Under the pieces are notes generated by a model, which had not been told where the DNA came from, did not search any database, and worked only from the letters and a program-made list of their open reading frames with translations. Made by a program: the position numbers and the translations under genes. Below are positions 7,939-17,661 of a DNA stretch of 64,000 bases, one piece after another (position 1 is the stretch's first letter; every line of letters starts with the position of its first letter). The DNA comes from Mycobacterium decipiens (GTDB lineage: Bacteria > Actinomycetota > Actinomycetes > Mycobacteriales > Mycobacteriaceae). The stretch spans positions 5,239,300-5,303,299 of the forward strand of contig NZ_OY970459.1 in the NCBI RefSeq assembly GCF_963853665.1. The letters are read 5' to 3'.

Positions 7939-9652
7939 TCGCTTGGCCAATCTGTTCGAAAGCGCCGTCAGCATGTTGCCGATGTCAGAGGCGCGGTCAC
8001 TGGATCTGTTCACCGAGATCACCAATTACGACGAATCCGCTTGCGACGCATGGATCGGCCGGATCCGGTGTGGAGACACAGACCGGGTGACGCTGTTTCG
8101 CGCCTGGTATTCGCGCCGCAACTTCGGGCAGTTGTCGGGGTCGGTCCAAATCTCGATGAACACCCTGGGGGCGAGGGTTGCGATCGGCGGCCTGTACGGC
8201 GACATCACCTATCCGGTCACGTCGCCGCTGGCGATCACCATGGGGTTTGCCGCGTGCGAAGCCGGGCAGGGCAATTACGCCGACGCGATGGAAGCCCTTG
8301 AGGCTACCCCCGTCGCCGGCTCCGAGCACCTGGTGGCGTGGCTGAAGGCGGTGGTTTACGGCGCGGCTGAACGCTGGACCGACGTGATTGACGACGTCAA
8401 GGGCGCCGGAAAATGGCCGGACAAGTTTTTGGCCGGTGCGGCCGGGGTGGCGCACGGCGTCGCCGCGGCAAACCTGGGCTTGTTCACCGAGGCCGAACGC
8501 CGACTCACCGAAGCCAACGACTCGCCAGCAGGTGAAGCGTGTGCGCGCGCCATCGCGTGGTATCTGGCGATGGCACGCCGCAGCCAGGGCAACGAAGACG
8601 CCGCGGTGGCGCTGCTGGAATGGTTGCAGACCACTCACCCTGAGCCCAAAGTGGCAGCGGCGCTGAAGGATCCGTCCTATCGGTTGAAGACGACCACCAC
8701 CGAACAGATCGCCTCACGCGCCGATCCGTGGGATCCGGGCAGTGTCGTGACCGACAACTCCGGTCGGGAGCGGCTGCTCGCCGAGGCCCAAGCCGAACTG
8801 GATCGCCAGATCGGTCTCACCCGGGTCAAGAATCAGATTGAGCGCTACCGAGCGGCAACAATGATGGCCCGCGTTCGCGAAGCCAAGGGTATGAAGGTTG
8901 CCCAGCCCAGCAAGCACATGATTTTTACCGGACCACCCGGAACCGGCAAGACCACGATCGCGCGGGTGGTGGCCAACATCCTGGCTGGCTTGGGCGTCAT
9001 AGCCGAACCGAAACTCGTCGAGACGTCGCGCAAGGACTTCGTGGCCGAGTACGAGGGACAGTCGGCGGTCAAGACCGCTAAAACGATCGATCAGGCGCTG
9101 GGCGGCGTGCTGTTCATCGACGAAGCCTATGCGCTCGTCCAGGAACGGGACGGGCGCACCGATCCGTTCGGTCAAGAGGCGCTGGACACACTGCTGGCGC
9201 GGATGGAGAACGACCGGGACCGGCTGGTGGTGATCATCGCCGGTTACAGCTCGGACATTGATCGGCTGCTGGAAACCAATGAGGGTCTGCGGTCGCGCTT
9301 CGCCACTCGCATCGAGTTCGACACCTATTCCCCTGAAGAGCTCCTCGAAATCGCCAAAGTCATTGCCGCTGCTGATGACTCGGCATTGAGCGTAGAAGCG
9401 GCCGAAAACTTTCTGGAGGCCGCCAAGCTGTTGGATCAGCGCACGTTGCGCGGCCGGCCCGCGCTCGATGTCGCCGGCAACGGTCGGTACGCGCGCCAGC
9501 TCGTGGAGGCCAGCGAGCAGTGCCGGGACATGCGCCTGGCCCAGGTCCTCGATATCGACACGCTCGACGAGGACCGGCTTCGCGAGATCAACGGAGCGGA
9601 TATGACCGAGGCGATCGCCGCGGTGCACGGGCACCTGAACATGAGAGAATGA
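7931..9652 (+). CDS. eccA1: EccA1, ESX-1 AAA+ ATPase
   Basis: A 573-residue cytosolic CbbX-type AAA+ ATPase. Residues about 1-280 form the TPR-like N-terminal domain; the AAA+ domain starts near 310 with Walker A GPPGTGKT (334-341), Walker B GGVLFIDEAY (about 394-403) and the arginine-containing EGLRSRFATRIEF (sensor region). EccA proteins are thought to dissociate EspG chaperones from PE/PPE substrates or otherwise drive substrate handling. The ATG overlaps the espH stop by 8 bp; eccB1 begins 3 bp downstream, giving tight translational coupling. Confidence 0.96.
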   Translation: MTDRLANLFESAVSMLPMSEARSLDLFTEITNYDESACDAWIGRIRCGDTDRVTLFRAWYSRRNFGQLSGSVQISMNTLGARVAIGGLYGDITYPVTSPLAITMGFAACEAGQGNYADAMEALEATPVAGSEHLVAWLKAVVYGAAERWTDVIDDVKGAGKWPDKFLAGAAGVAHGVAAANLGLFTEAERRLTEANDSPAGEACARAIAWYLAMARRSQGNEDAAVALLEWLQTTHPEPKVAAALKDPSYRLKTTTTEQIASRADPWDPGSVVTDNSGRERLLAEAQAELDRQIGLTRVKNQIERYRAATMMARVREAKGMKVAQPSKHMIFTGPPGTGKTTIARVVANILAGLGVIAEPKLVETSRKDFVAEYEGQSAVKTAKTIDQALGGVLFIDEAYALVQERDGRTDPFGQEALDTLLARMENDRDRLVVIIAGYSSDIDRLLETNEGLRSRFATRIEFDTYSPEELLEIAKVIAAADDSALSVEAAENFLEAAKLLDQRTLRGRPALDVAGNGRYARQLVEASEQCRDMRLAQVLDIDTLDEDRLREINGADMTEAIAAVHGHLNMRE

Positions 9653-9655
9653 GCC

Positions 9656-11098
9656 ATGGGGCTTCGCCTGACCACCAAGGTTCAGGTTAGCGGCTGGCGT
9701 TTCCTGTTACGCCGGCTCGAGCATGCCATCGTGCGCCGTGACACCCGGATGTTCGACGACCCGCTGCAGTTCTACAGCCGGTCGGTCGCTCTTGGCATCG
9801 TCGTCGCGGTGCTGATTCTGGCGGGCGCCGCGCTGCTGGCCTACTTTAAACCACAGGGCAAGCTCGGCGGCACCAGCCTGCTCACCGACCGCGCGACCAA
9901 CCAGCTTTATGTGATCCTGTCGGGACAGTTGCATCCGGTCTACAACCTGACTTCGGCGCGGCTGGTGCTGGGCAACCCGGCCACCCCGGCCACCGTGAAG
10001 TCCTCCGAATTGAGCAAGCTGCCCATGGGCCAGACCATCGGCATCCCCGGCGCCCCCTACGCCACCCCCGTTTCGGGGGGCAGCACCTCGATCTGGACCC
10101 TGTGCGACACCGTCGCCCGAGCCGACACCGCGTCCCCGGCGGTGCAGACAGCGGTCATCGCGATGCCGCTGGTGATCGATCCCGCGATCGATCCGCTGCA
10201 GGCCAACCAGGCGGTGCTGGTGTCCTATCAGGACCGGACGTGGATCGTCACGCACAAGGGACGCCACGCCATCGATCTGACCGACCGGGCCCTCACCTCG
10301 TCGATGGGGATACCCGTGACCGCCAGGGCGACCCCGATCTCGGAGGGCATGTTCAACGCGCTACCCGACATGGGGTCCTGGCAGCTGCCGCCGATACCGG
10401 CCGCCGGCGCGCCCAACGATCTGGGGTTACCTGCCGATCTGGTGATCGGGTCGGTATTCCAGATCCACACCGACAAGGGGCCCCAATACTATGTGGTGCT
10501 GCCCGATGGCATCGCGCAGGTCAACGCGACGACCGCGGCGGCGCTGCGCGCCACCCAGTCACACGGACTGGTGGCGCCTCCCGCGATGGTGCCCAGCCTG
10601 GTCGTCAGAATTCCAGAGCGCGTTTACGGCTCGCCGCTGCCCGACGAACCGCTCAAGATTGTGTCCCGGCCCGAGGATCCCACGCTGTGCTGGTCGTGGG
10701 AGCGCAGCGCCGGTGACCAATCGCCGCGGACCACAGTGCTGTCCGGCCGGCATCTACCGATACCGCCGTCGGCGATGAACATGGGAATTAAGCAGATCCA
10801 TGGGACGGCAACCATTTTCCTGGACGGCGGGAAGTTCGTGGCGTTGCAGTCCCCGGATCCCCGCTACACCGAATCGATGTATTACGTCGATCCGCAGGGC
10901 GTGCGTTACGGGGTGCCCGACGCCGACGCGGCCAAGGCGCTGGGTCTGAGCTCGCCCCAGAACGCCCCCTGGGAGATCGTCCGACTCCTGGTTGACGGCC
11001 CGGTGCTGTCCAAGGATGCCGCCCTGCTCGAGCACGATACCCTGCCGGCCGACCCAAGCCCCCGAAAAGTTCCCGCCGGAGCGTCCGGAGCACCCTGA
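9656..11098 (+). CDS. eccB1: EccB1, ESX-1 membrane complex component
   Basis: A 480-residue core component of the type VII membrane channel. It has a short cytosolic N-terminus starting [16 protein letters not shown], one transmembrane helix at about 42-65 ([20 protein letters not shown]), and a large periplasmic domain with the repeated R-fold characteristic of EccB ([35 protein letters not shown]). The periplasmic cysteine pair (TLCDTVA and PTLCWSWER) may form the known disulfide. The last base of the stop overlaps the ATG of eccCa1. Confidence 0.96.
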   Translation: MGLRLTTKVQVSGWRFLLRRLEHAIVRRDTRMFDDPLQFYSRSVALGIVVAVLILAGAALLAYFKPQGKLGGTSLLTDRATNQLYVILSGQLHPVYNLTSARLVLGNPATPATVKSSELSKLPMGQTIGIPGAPYATPVSGGSTSIWTLCDTVARADTASPAVQTAVIAMPLVIDPAIDPLQANQAVLVSYQDRTWIVTHKGRHAIDLTDRALTSSMGIPVTARATPISEGMFNALPDMGSWQLPPIPAAGAPNDLGLPADLVIGSVFQIHTDKGPQYYVVLPDGIAQVNATTAAALRATQSHGLVAPPAMVPSLVVRIPERVYGSPLPDEPLKIVSRPEDPTLCWSWERSAGDQSPRTTVLSGRHLPIPPSAMNMGIKQIHGTATIFLDGGKFVALQSPDPRYTESMYYVDPQGVRYGVPDADAAKALGLSSPQNAPWEIVRLLVDGPVLSKDAALLEHDTLPADPSPRKVPAGASGAP

Positions 11099-13341
11099 TG
11101 ACGACCAAGAAGTTCACCCCGACAATCACCCGCGGCCCCCGGTTGACCCCGGGCGAGATCAGCCTCACGCCACCCGATGACCTCGGCATCGACATCCCAC
11201 CATCGGGTGTCCAGAAGATCCTTCCCTACGTGATGGGCGGCGCCATGCTCGGCATGATCGCCATCATGGTCGCCGGCGGTACCAGGCAGCTGTCACCGTA
11301 CATGTTGATGATGCCGCTGATGATGATCGTGATGATGGTCGGCGGTTTGGCCGGTAGCAGCGGCGGGGGCGGCAAGAAGGTGCCCGAAATCAACGCCGAC
11401 CGCAAGGAGTACCTGCGCTATCTGGCTGGACTGCGCACCCGGGTGACATCTTCGGCCACCTCTCAGGTGTCGTTCTTCAGTTACCACGCACCACATCCCG
11501 ACGATCTGTTGTCGATCGTCGGCACCCAGCGGCAGTGGTCCCGGCCGGCCAACGCCGACTTCTATGCGGCCACCCGCATCGGTATCGGCGACCAGCCGGC
11601 GGTGGACCGGTTGTTGAAGCCGGCCGTCGGCGGAGAGCTGGCCGCCGCCAGCGCTGCGCCTCAGCCGTTCCTGGAGCCGGTCAGCCACATGTGGGTGGTC
11701 AAGTTTCTACGCACCCATGGACTGATCCATGACTGCCCGAAACTGCTGCAACTGCGTACGTTTCCGACGATCGCGATCGGCGGGGACCGGGCGGGGGCGG
11801 CCGGCCTGCTGACAGCGATGATCTGCCACCTGGCCGTGTTCCATCCACCGGACCTGCTGGAGATCCGGGTGCTCACCGAGGAGCCCGACGATCCCGACTG
11901 GTCCTGGCTCAAATGGCTTCCGCATGTGCAGCATCTGACCGAAACCGATGCCGCTGGGTCCACCCGGCTGATCTTCACGCGCCAGGAAGGTCTGTCGGAT
12001 CTGGCCGCGCGCGGACCGCACGCGCCCGATTCGCTACCGGGCGGCCCCTATGTCGTCGTCGTCGACCTGACCGGCGGCAAGGCGGGGTTCCCGCCCGACG
12101 GCAGGGCCGGTGTCACGGTGATCACGTTGGGCAACCATCGCGGCTCGGCCTACCGAATCAGGGTTGACGAGGACGGGACGGCCGACGATCGGCTCCCGAA
12201 CCAATCGTTTCGTCAGGTGACATCGGTCACCGATCGCATGTCGCCGCAGCAAGCCAGCCGTATCGCCCGAAAGCTGGCCGGCTGGTCCATCACGGGCACC
12301 ATCCTCGACAAGACCTCGCGGGTCCAGAAGAAGGTGGCTACCGACTGGCACCAGCTGGTTGGTGCCCAGACCGTCGAGGAGATTGTGCCCTCCCGGTGGC
12401 GGATGTACACCGACACCGACCGTGACCGGCTCAAGATCCCGTTCGGTCATGAACTCAAGACCGGCAACGTCATGTACCTGGACATCAAGGAGGGCGCGGA
12501 GTTCGGCGGCGGACCGCACGGCATGCTCATCGGCACCACGGGGTCCGGAAAGTCCGAGTTCTTGCGCACCCTGATCCTGTCGCTGGTGGCAATGACCCAT
12601 CCGGATCAGGTCAATCTCCTGCTCACCGACTTCAAGGGTGGTTCGACCTTCCTGGGAATGGAAAAGCTTCCGCATACGGCCGCCGTCGTCACCAACATGG
12701 CCGAGGAGGCGGAGCTCGTCAGCCGGATGGGCGAGGTGTTGACCGGAGAGCTCGATCGGCGCCAGTCGATCCTCCGTCAGGCCGGGATGAAGGTCGGCGC
12801 GGCGGGCGCCCTGTCCGGTGTCGCCGAATACGAGAAGTACCGCGAGCGCGGTGCCGACCTACCCCCGCTGCCAACGCTTTTCGTCGTCGTCGACGAGTTC
12901 GCCGAGCTGCTGCAGAGCCACCCGGACTTCATCGGGCTGTTCGACCGGATCTGCCGGGTGGGGCGGTCGCTGCGGGTCCATCTGCTGCTGGCTACCCAGT
13001 CGCTGCAAACCGGCGGGGTGCGCATCGACAAACTGGAACCCAACCTGACATACCGAATCGCGTTGCGCACCACCAGCTCTCATGAATCCAAGGCGGTGAT
13101 CGGAACTCCGGAAGCGCAGTACATCACCAACAAGGAGAGCGGCGTCGGGTTCCTCCGGATCGGCATGGAAGACCCGGTCAAGTTCAGCACCTTCTATATC
13201 AGTGGTCCGTACGTTCCCCCGGCGACGGGCGCCGAAACCAATGGTGAAGCCGGAGGGGCCGGCCAGCAGACCACCAGACAGGCCGTGCGGATCCACAGGT
13301 TCACCGCGGCGCCGGTTATCGACGAGGCGCTGTCACCATGA
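11098..13341 (+). CDS. eccCa1: EccCa1, ESX-1 FtsK/SpoIIIE-type motor ATPase, membrane subunit
   Basis: A 747-residue membrane half of the split ESX-1 motor. Two transmembrane helices lie at about 40-85 (VMGGAMLGMIAIMVAGG; MLMMPLMMIVMMVGG), followed by the stalk/DUF domain and ATPase domain 1 with Walker A GTTGSGKS (479-486), Walker B LFVVVDEFAELL (about 597-608) and LATQSLQTGG. It links the membrane ring to EccCb1. EccC is split into two genes only in ESX-1. A 77-bp MIRU element overlaps its stop codon and separates it, with a second unit, from eccCb1. Confidence 0.96.
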   Translation: MTTKKFTPTITRGPRLTPGEISLTPPDDLGIDIPPSGVQKILPYVMGGAMLGMIAIMVAGGTRQLSPYMLMMPLMMIVMMVGGLAGSSGGGGKKVPEINADRKEYLRYLAGLRTRVTSSATSQVSFFSYHAPHPDDLLSIVGTQRQWSRPANADFYAATRIGIGDQPAVDRLLKPAVGGELAAASAAPQPFLEPVSHMWVVKFLRTHGLIHDCPKLLQLRTFPTIAIGGDRAGAAGLLTAMICHLAVFHPPDLLEIRVLTEEPDDPDWSWLKWLPHVQHLTETDAAGSTRLIFTRQEGLSDLAARGPHAPDSLPGGPYVVVVDLTGGKAGFPPDGRAGVTVITLGNHRGSAYRIRVDEDGTADDRLPNQSFRQVTSVTDRMSPQQASRIARKLAGWSITGTILDKTSRVQKKVATDWHQLVGAQTVEEIVPSRWRMYTDTDRDRLKIPFGHELKTGNVMYLDIKEGAEFGGGPHGMLIGTTGSGKSEFLRTLILSLVAMTHPDQVNLLLTDFKGGSTFLGMEKLPHTAAVVTNMAEEAELVSRMGEVLTGELDRRQSILRQAGMKVGAAGALSGVAEYEKYRERGADLPPLPTLFVVVDEFAELLQSHPDFIGLFDRICRVGRSLRVHLLLATQSLQTGGVRIDKLEPNLTYRIALRTTSSHESKAVIGTPEAQYITNKESGVGFLRIGMEDPVKFSTFYISGPYVPPATGAETNGEAGGAGQQTTRQAVRIHRFTAAPVIDEALSP

Positions 13342-13414
13342 CCCGCGCCGGCGACGATGCAGTGGGGGCACCACCCGCTTGCGGGGGACGAAGCGATGAG
13401 AAGGAGCGGCGCTA
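13338..13414 (+). repeat. 77-bp MIRU-type unit between eccCa1 and eccCb1
   Basis: Begins ATGACCCGCGCCGGCGACGA and ends AAGGAGCGGCGCTA. It is exactly 77 bp and is followed directly by a 53-bp sister unit that lacks an internal 24-bp segment. Size, ends and the ATGA overlap with the upstream stop match mycobacterial interspersed repetitive units as known from senX3-regX3. It contains a 25-codon mini-ORF (13338-13415) whose TAA overlaps the ATG of the second unit. Confidence 0.82.
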
Positions 13415-13467
13415 ATGACCCGCGCCGGCGACGATGCAGAGCGAAGCGATGAGAAGGAGCGGCGCCA
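13415..13467 (+). repeat. 53-bp MIRU-type unit directly upstream of eccCb1
   Basis: This 53-bp unit repeats the first 25 bp and the last part of the 77-bp unit with only a terminal base difference. It encodes an 18-codon mini-ORF (13415-13471) whose TGA overlaps the eccCb1 ATG, and it supplies the AAGGAG Shine-Dalgarno (13455-13460) for eccCb1. Confidence 0.82.
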
Positions 13468-15243
13468 ATGACCGCTGAACCGGAAGTACGGACGCTGCGC
13501 GAGGTCGTGCTGGACCAGCTCGGCACGGCCGAATCGCGGGCGTACAAGATGTGGCTGCCGCCATTGACAGATCCGACCCCACTGGACGAGCTCATCGCCC
13601 GCGACAGGCGACAGCCGCTGCGCTTTGCCCTGGGGATCATGGATGAACCGCGCCGCCATCTGCAGGATGTGTGGGGCGTCGACGTCTCCGGAGCGGGCGG
13701 CAATATCGGCATCGGGGGCGCACCTCAAACCGGGAAGTCGACGCTACTGCAGACGATGGTGATGTCGGCCGCCGCCACGCACTCACCGCGCAACGTTCAG
13801 TTCTACTGCATCGACCTCGGCGGCGGCGGGCTGATCTATCTGGAAAACCTTCCGCACGTCGGTGGGGTAGCCAACCGGTCCGAGCCCGACAAAGTCAACC
13901 GCGTGGTCGCGGAGATGCAAGCCGTCATGCGGCAACGAGAAACCACCTTTAAGGAACACCGGGTGGGCTCGATCGGCATGTACCGGCAGCTGCGTGACGA
14001 TCCGAGTCAACCCGTTGCGGCCGATCCGTACGGCGACGTGTTTCTGATCATCGATGGGTGGCCGGGTTTTGTCAGCGAGTTTCCCGACCTCGAGGGGCAG
14101 GTCCAGGATCTGGCCGCGCAAGGCCTGGCGTTCGGCGTTCACGTAATCATCTCCACGCCGCGGTGGACGGAACTGAAGTCGCGTGTTCGCGACTACCTCG
14201 GCACCAAGATCGAGTTCCGCCTCGGCGACGTCAACGAAACCCAGATCGACCGGATCACCCGGGAGATCCCTGCGAATCGCCCAGGTCGCGCGGTGTCGAT
14301 GGAGAAGCACCACCTGATGATCGGCGTGCCCAGGTTCGACGGCGTGCACAGCACCGACGACCTGGTGGAGGCCATCACCGCTGGGGTGGCGCAGGTAGCG
14401 TCCCAGACCACCGAACAGGCGCCCCCGGTGCGGGTCCTGCCGGAGCGCATCCACCTGCACGAGCTCGACCCGAACCCGCCAGGCCCAGAGTCCGACTACC
14501 GCACTCGCTGGGAGATTCCGATCGGATTGCGCGAAACGGACCTGACACCGTCGTACTCCCATATGCACACCAACCCGCATCTGTTGATCTTCGGTGCGGC
14601 CAAGTCGGGCAAGACAACCATTGCCCACGCGATCGCGCGCGCGATTTGTGCCCGGAACAGTCCCGACCAGGTGCGGTTCATGCTCGCGGACTACCGCTCG
14701 GGGCTCCTGGACGCGGTGCCGGACAGCCATCTGCTCGGCGCCGGCGCGATCAACCGCAACAGCGCGACGCTAGACGAGGCCGTTCAAGCCCTGGCGGTCA
14801 ACTTGAAGAAGCGGTTGCCCCCAACCGATCTGACGACGGCACAGTTGCGTTCGCGTTCATGGTGGAGCGGATTCGACGTCGTGCTTCTGGTTGATGATTG
14901 GCACATGATCGTGGGAGCTGCCGGGGGGATGCCGCCGATGGCACCGCTGTCCCCGTTATTGCCGGCAGCTGCAGATATCGGGTTACACATCATTGTCACC
15001 TGTCAGATGAGCCAGGCTTACAAGGCAACCATGGACAAGTTCGTCGGCGCCGCATTCGGGTCGGGCGCTCCGACAATGTTCCTTTCGGGAGAGAAGCAGG
15101 AATTCCCGTCCAGCGAGTTCAAGGTCAAGCGACGACCCCCTGGCCAGGCATTTCTTGTCTCACCGGACGGCAAAGAGGTCATCCAGGCCCCCTACATCGA
15201 GCCTCCAGAAGAAGTGTTCGCAGCACCCCCAAGCGGCGGTTAA
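13468..15243 (+). CDS. eccCb1: EccCb1, ESX-1 FtsK/SpoIIIE-type motor ATPase, cytosolic subunit
   Basis: A 591-residue cytosolic half of the ESX-1 motor, carrying ATPase domains 2 and 3. Walker A motifs are GAPQTGKS (84-91) and GAAKSGKT (376-383); Walker B-like strands are [11 protein letters not shown] and [12 protein letters not shown]. In M. tuberculosis this subunit binds the C-terminal signal of CFP-10 (EsxB) and so selects ESX-1 substrates. Start follows the 53-bp MIRU unit, so translation may be coupled to mini-ORFs in the repeats. Confidence 0.96.
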   Translation: MTAEPEVRTLREVVLDQLGTAESRAYKMWLPPLTDPTPLDELIARDRRQPLRFALGIMDEPRRHLQDVWGVDVSGAGGNIGIGGAPQTGKSTLLQTMVMSAAATHSPRNVQFYCIDLGGGGLIYLENLPHVGGVANRSEPDKVNRVVAEMQAVMRQRETTFKEHRVGSIGMYRQLRDDPSQPVAADPYGDVFLIIDGWPGFVSEFPDLEGQVQDLAAQGLAFGVHVIISTPRWTELKSRVRDYLGTKIEFRLGDVNETQIDRITREIPANRPGRAVSMEKHHLMIGVPRFDGVHSTDDLVEAITAGVAQVASQTTEQAPPVRVLPERIHLHELDPNPPGPESDYRTRWEIPIGLRETDLTPSYSHMHTNPHLLIFGAAKSGKTTIAHAIARAICARNSPDQVRFMLADYRSGLLDAVPDSHLLGAGAINRNSATLDEAVQALAVNLKKRLPPTDLTTAQLRSRSWWSGFDVVLLVDDWHMIVGAAGGMPPMAPLSPLLPAAADIGLHIIVTCQMSQAYKATMDKFVGAAFGSGAPTMFLSGEKQEFPSSEFKVKRRPPGQAFLVSPDGKEVIQAPYIEPPEEVFAAPPSGG

Positions 15244-15383
15244 GATTATTTCATTGCCGGCGTAGCAGGACCCGAGCTCACCTGGTTATCGAGTTCGGGG
15301 CAATGCTGACCATTGGGTTGTTTCCGGCTATAACCGAACGGTTTGTGTACGGGATGCAAATACAAGGAGGAAGAAGTAGGCAA

Positions 15384-15680
15384 ATGGAAGAAATGTCACA
15401 CGCTCCGGCGGCTGTCGACATTGCCACGCAAGTGAGCGACAACGCTCTGCGCGGCGCGACGGCCGGTGCGACGGCGTTGACGTCGGTGACCGAGCTGGTT
15501 CCCGCGGGGGCCGATGAGGTCTCGGCGCAGGCGGCGACGGCGTTCACGTCGGAGGGCTTCCAGTTGCTGGCTTCAAATGCATCGGCGCAAGATGAACTCC
15601 ACCGTGCGGGCGAAGCGGTGCAGGACGTCGCCCGGACCTATTCGCAAATCGACGACGGCGCCGCCGGCGTCTTCGCCTGA
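15384..15680 (+). CDS. PE35: PE35, PE-family ESX-1 substrate
   Basis: A 98-residue PE-domain-only protein pairing with PPE68. The usual Pro-Glu is not at the canonical spot (MEEMSHAPAAVDIATQVSDN), as in M. tuberculosis PE35. Two helices are linked by SVTELVPAGADEVSAQAATAF, and the C-terminus has YSQIDD, a YxxxD type VII secretion signal. The Shine-Dalgarno AAGGAGGAAGAAG lies about 15 nt before the ATG. It is the first gene of the PE35-PPE68-esxB-esxA unit, starting 140 bp after eccCb1; that gap probably carries a promoter, but I could not assign one. Confidence 0.93.
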   Translation: MEEMSHAPAAVDIATQVSDNALRGATAGATALTSVTELVPAGADEVSAQAATAFTSEGFQLLASNASAQDELHRAGEAVQDVARTYSQIDDGAAGVFA

Positions 15681-15725
15681 CAGTCCAACCACTAGACCCA
15701 GCGCAAATCGGAGGGAGTGATCACC

Positions 15726-16832
15726 ATGCTGTGGCACGCAATGCCACCGGAGCTAAACACCGCACGGCTAATGGCCGGCGCGGGCCCGGCTCCAATGCTT
15801 GCGGCGGCCGCGGGATGGCAGGCGCTTTCGGCGGCTCTGGACGCTCAGGCCGTCGAGCTGACCGCACGGTTGAGCTCTCTCGGCGAGGCATGGACCGGAG
15901 GCGGCAGCGACAAAGCGATCGCGGCTGCCATGCCGATGGTGGCTTGGCTGCAAAGCGCGTCGACACAAGCCAAGACTCGTTCGATGCAGGCAACGGCACA
16001 GGCCGCGGCATACACCCAGGCCATGGGGACAACACCGTCGCTGCCGGAGATCTTCGCCAACCACATCACCCAGGCCGTCCTTATGGCCACCAACTTCTTC
16101 GGCATCAACACGATCCCGATCGCGTTGACTGAAATGGACTACTTCATCCGGATGTGGAACCAGGCCGCCTTGGCGATGGATGTCTACCAAGCCGAGACGA
16201 TCGCGAACACGCTTTTCGAGAAGCTCGAACCAATGACGTCGATCCTGGACCCCAGCGTGGGCCAGGGCACGACAAACCCGATCTTCGGAATGCCGGCCCC
16301 GGGCGGCTCCGCGCCGGTTGGCCAGTTGCCGACCGGGGCTGCGCCCACCCTGTCCCAACTGGGCGAGATGGCCGGCCCGATGCAGCAGCTCACCCAGCCG
16401 CTGCAGCAGGTGACGTCGCTGTTCAGCCAGGCGGGCGGCACCGGCGGCGGCAATGCGGCCGACAAGGACGCCGCGCAGCTGGGCTTGCTCGGTGCCAGTC
16501 CGCTGTCCAACCACCCGCTGGCTGGAGGATCGGGCCCAAGCACGGGCGCGGGCCTGCTGCGTGGGGAATCGCTGCCCGGCGCAGGTGGGACGTTGACCCG
16601 AACGCCGCTGATGTCCCAGATGATCGAAAAGCCGGTCACACCCTCGATGCAGCCGGCCGCAGCCGCCGGGTCGTCGACGACGGGTGGCACCGCTCCGGTG
16701 GGCGCGGGCGCGATGGGCCAGGGCGCGCAAGCCGGCGGCTCCACCAGGCCGGGACTGGTCGCACCAGCACCCCTCGCACAGGAGCGAGACGAAGACCACG
16801 AGGAAGACTGGGACGACGAGGACGACTGGTGA
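15726..16832 (+). CDS. PPE68: PPE68, PPE-family ESX-1 substrate
   Basis: A 368-residue protein with the PPE signature [18 protein letters not shown], a WTGGGSD WxG turn at about residue 57, and the EspG-binding helical hairpin ([20 protein letters not shown]). The C-terminal half is Gly/Ala/Pro/Gln-rich and ends in an acidic tail ([13 protein letters not shown]). PPE68 heterodimerises with PE35 and is bound by EspG1. The ATG at 15726 has GGAGG at 15711-15715; an in-frame GTG lies three codons earlier but is not needed. Confidence 0.94.
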   Translation: MLWHAMPPELNTARLMAGAGPAPMLAAAAGWQALSAALDAQAVELTARLSSLGEAWTGGGSDKAIAAAMPMVAWLQSASTQAKTRSMQATAQAAAYTQAMGTTPSLPEIFANHITQAVLMATNFFGINTIPIALTEMDYFIRMWNQAALAMDVYQAETIANTLFEKLEPMTSILDPSVGQGTTNPIFGMPAPGGSAPVGQLPTGAAPTLSQLGEMAGPMQQLTQPLQQVTSLFSQAGGTGGGNAADKDAAQLGLLGASPLSNHPLAGGSGPSTGAGLLRGESLPGAGGTLTRTPLMSQMIEKPVTPSMQPAAAAGSSTTGGTAPVGAGAMGQGAQAGGSTRPGLVAPAPLAQERDEDHEEDWDDEDDW

Positions 16833-16924
16833 GCGGCCGCAACGACAACAGACTTCCCGGCCACCCGGGCCGGAAGACTTGCCAACACCTTGGCGAGGAA
16901 CAGAAAGAGAGAAAGTAGTCCAGC

Positions 16925-17227
16925 ATGGCAGAGATGAAGACCGATGCCGCTACCCTCGCGCAGGAGGCAGGTAACTTCGAGCGGATCTCCGGTGACCTGA
17001 AGACCCAGATCGACCAGGTGGAGTCGACCGCGGGTTCGCTGCAGACCCAGTGGCGCGGCGCGGCGGGCACGGCCGCCCAGGCCGCGGTGGTGCGCTTCCA
17101 AGAAGCAGCCAACAAGCAGAAGCAGGAACTCGACGAGATCTCGACGAACATTCGTCAGGCCGGCGTCCAGTACTCGAAGGCCGACGACGAGCAGCAGCAG
17201 GCGCTGTCCTCGCAAATGGGTTTCTGA
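16925..17227 (+). CDS. esxB: EsxB (CFP-10), WXG100 ESX-1 substrate
   Basis: A 100-residue WXG100 protein that differs from M. tuberculosis CFP-10 at only a few sites by eye. The WRG turn (TQWRGAAG) lies near residue 43. The C-terminal YSKAD is the YxxxD/E secretion motif, and the last seven residues LSSQMGF form the tail recognised by EccCb1. It forms a 1:1 heterodimer with EsxA. GAAAGAGAGAAAG precedes the ATG; esxA begins 32 bp after the stop. Confidence 0.98.
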   Translation: MAEMKTDAATLAQEAGNFERISGDLKTQIDQVESTAGSLQTQWRGAAGTAAQAAVVRFQEAANKQKQELDEISTNIRQAGVQYSKADDEQQQALSSQMGF

Positions 17228-17235
17228 CCCCCTAA

Positions 17236-17547
<312 letters not shown>

Positions 17548-17578
17548 GGCAACTCCGGGTTCGCGTAGAATAGCGAAC

Positions 17579-17627
17579 CACGAGATCGGGCGAGTTCGAC
17601 CTTCCGGCGATCTCGCCCTTTCTCGTG
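17579..17627 (+). terminator. Two-tier hairpin after esxA (terminator or processing stem)
   Basis: Inner arms GGGCGAG (17588-17594) and CTCGCCC (17612-17618) are perfect. Outer arms CACGAGA (17579-17585) and TCTCGTG (17621-17627) are also perfect, followed by TTT. It separates esxA from espI and could terminate, attenuate or protect the esxBA message. Confidence 0.6.
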
Positions 17628-17661
17628 TTTCCACGTTTGGGCGAACTTCTGAGAGGTTCTC

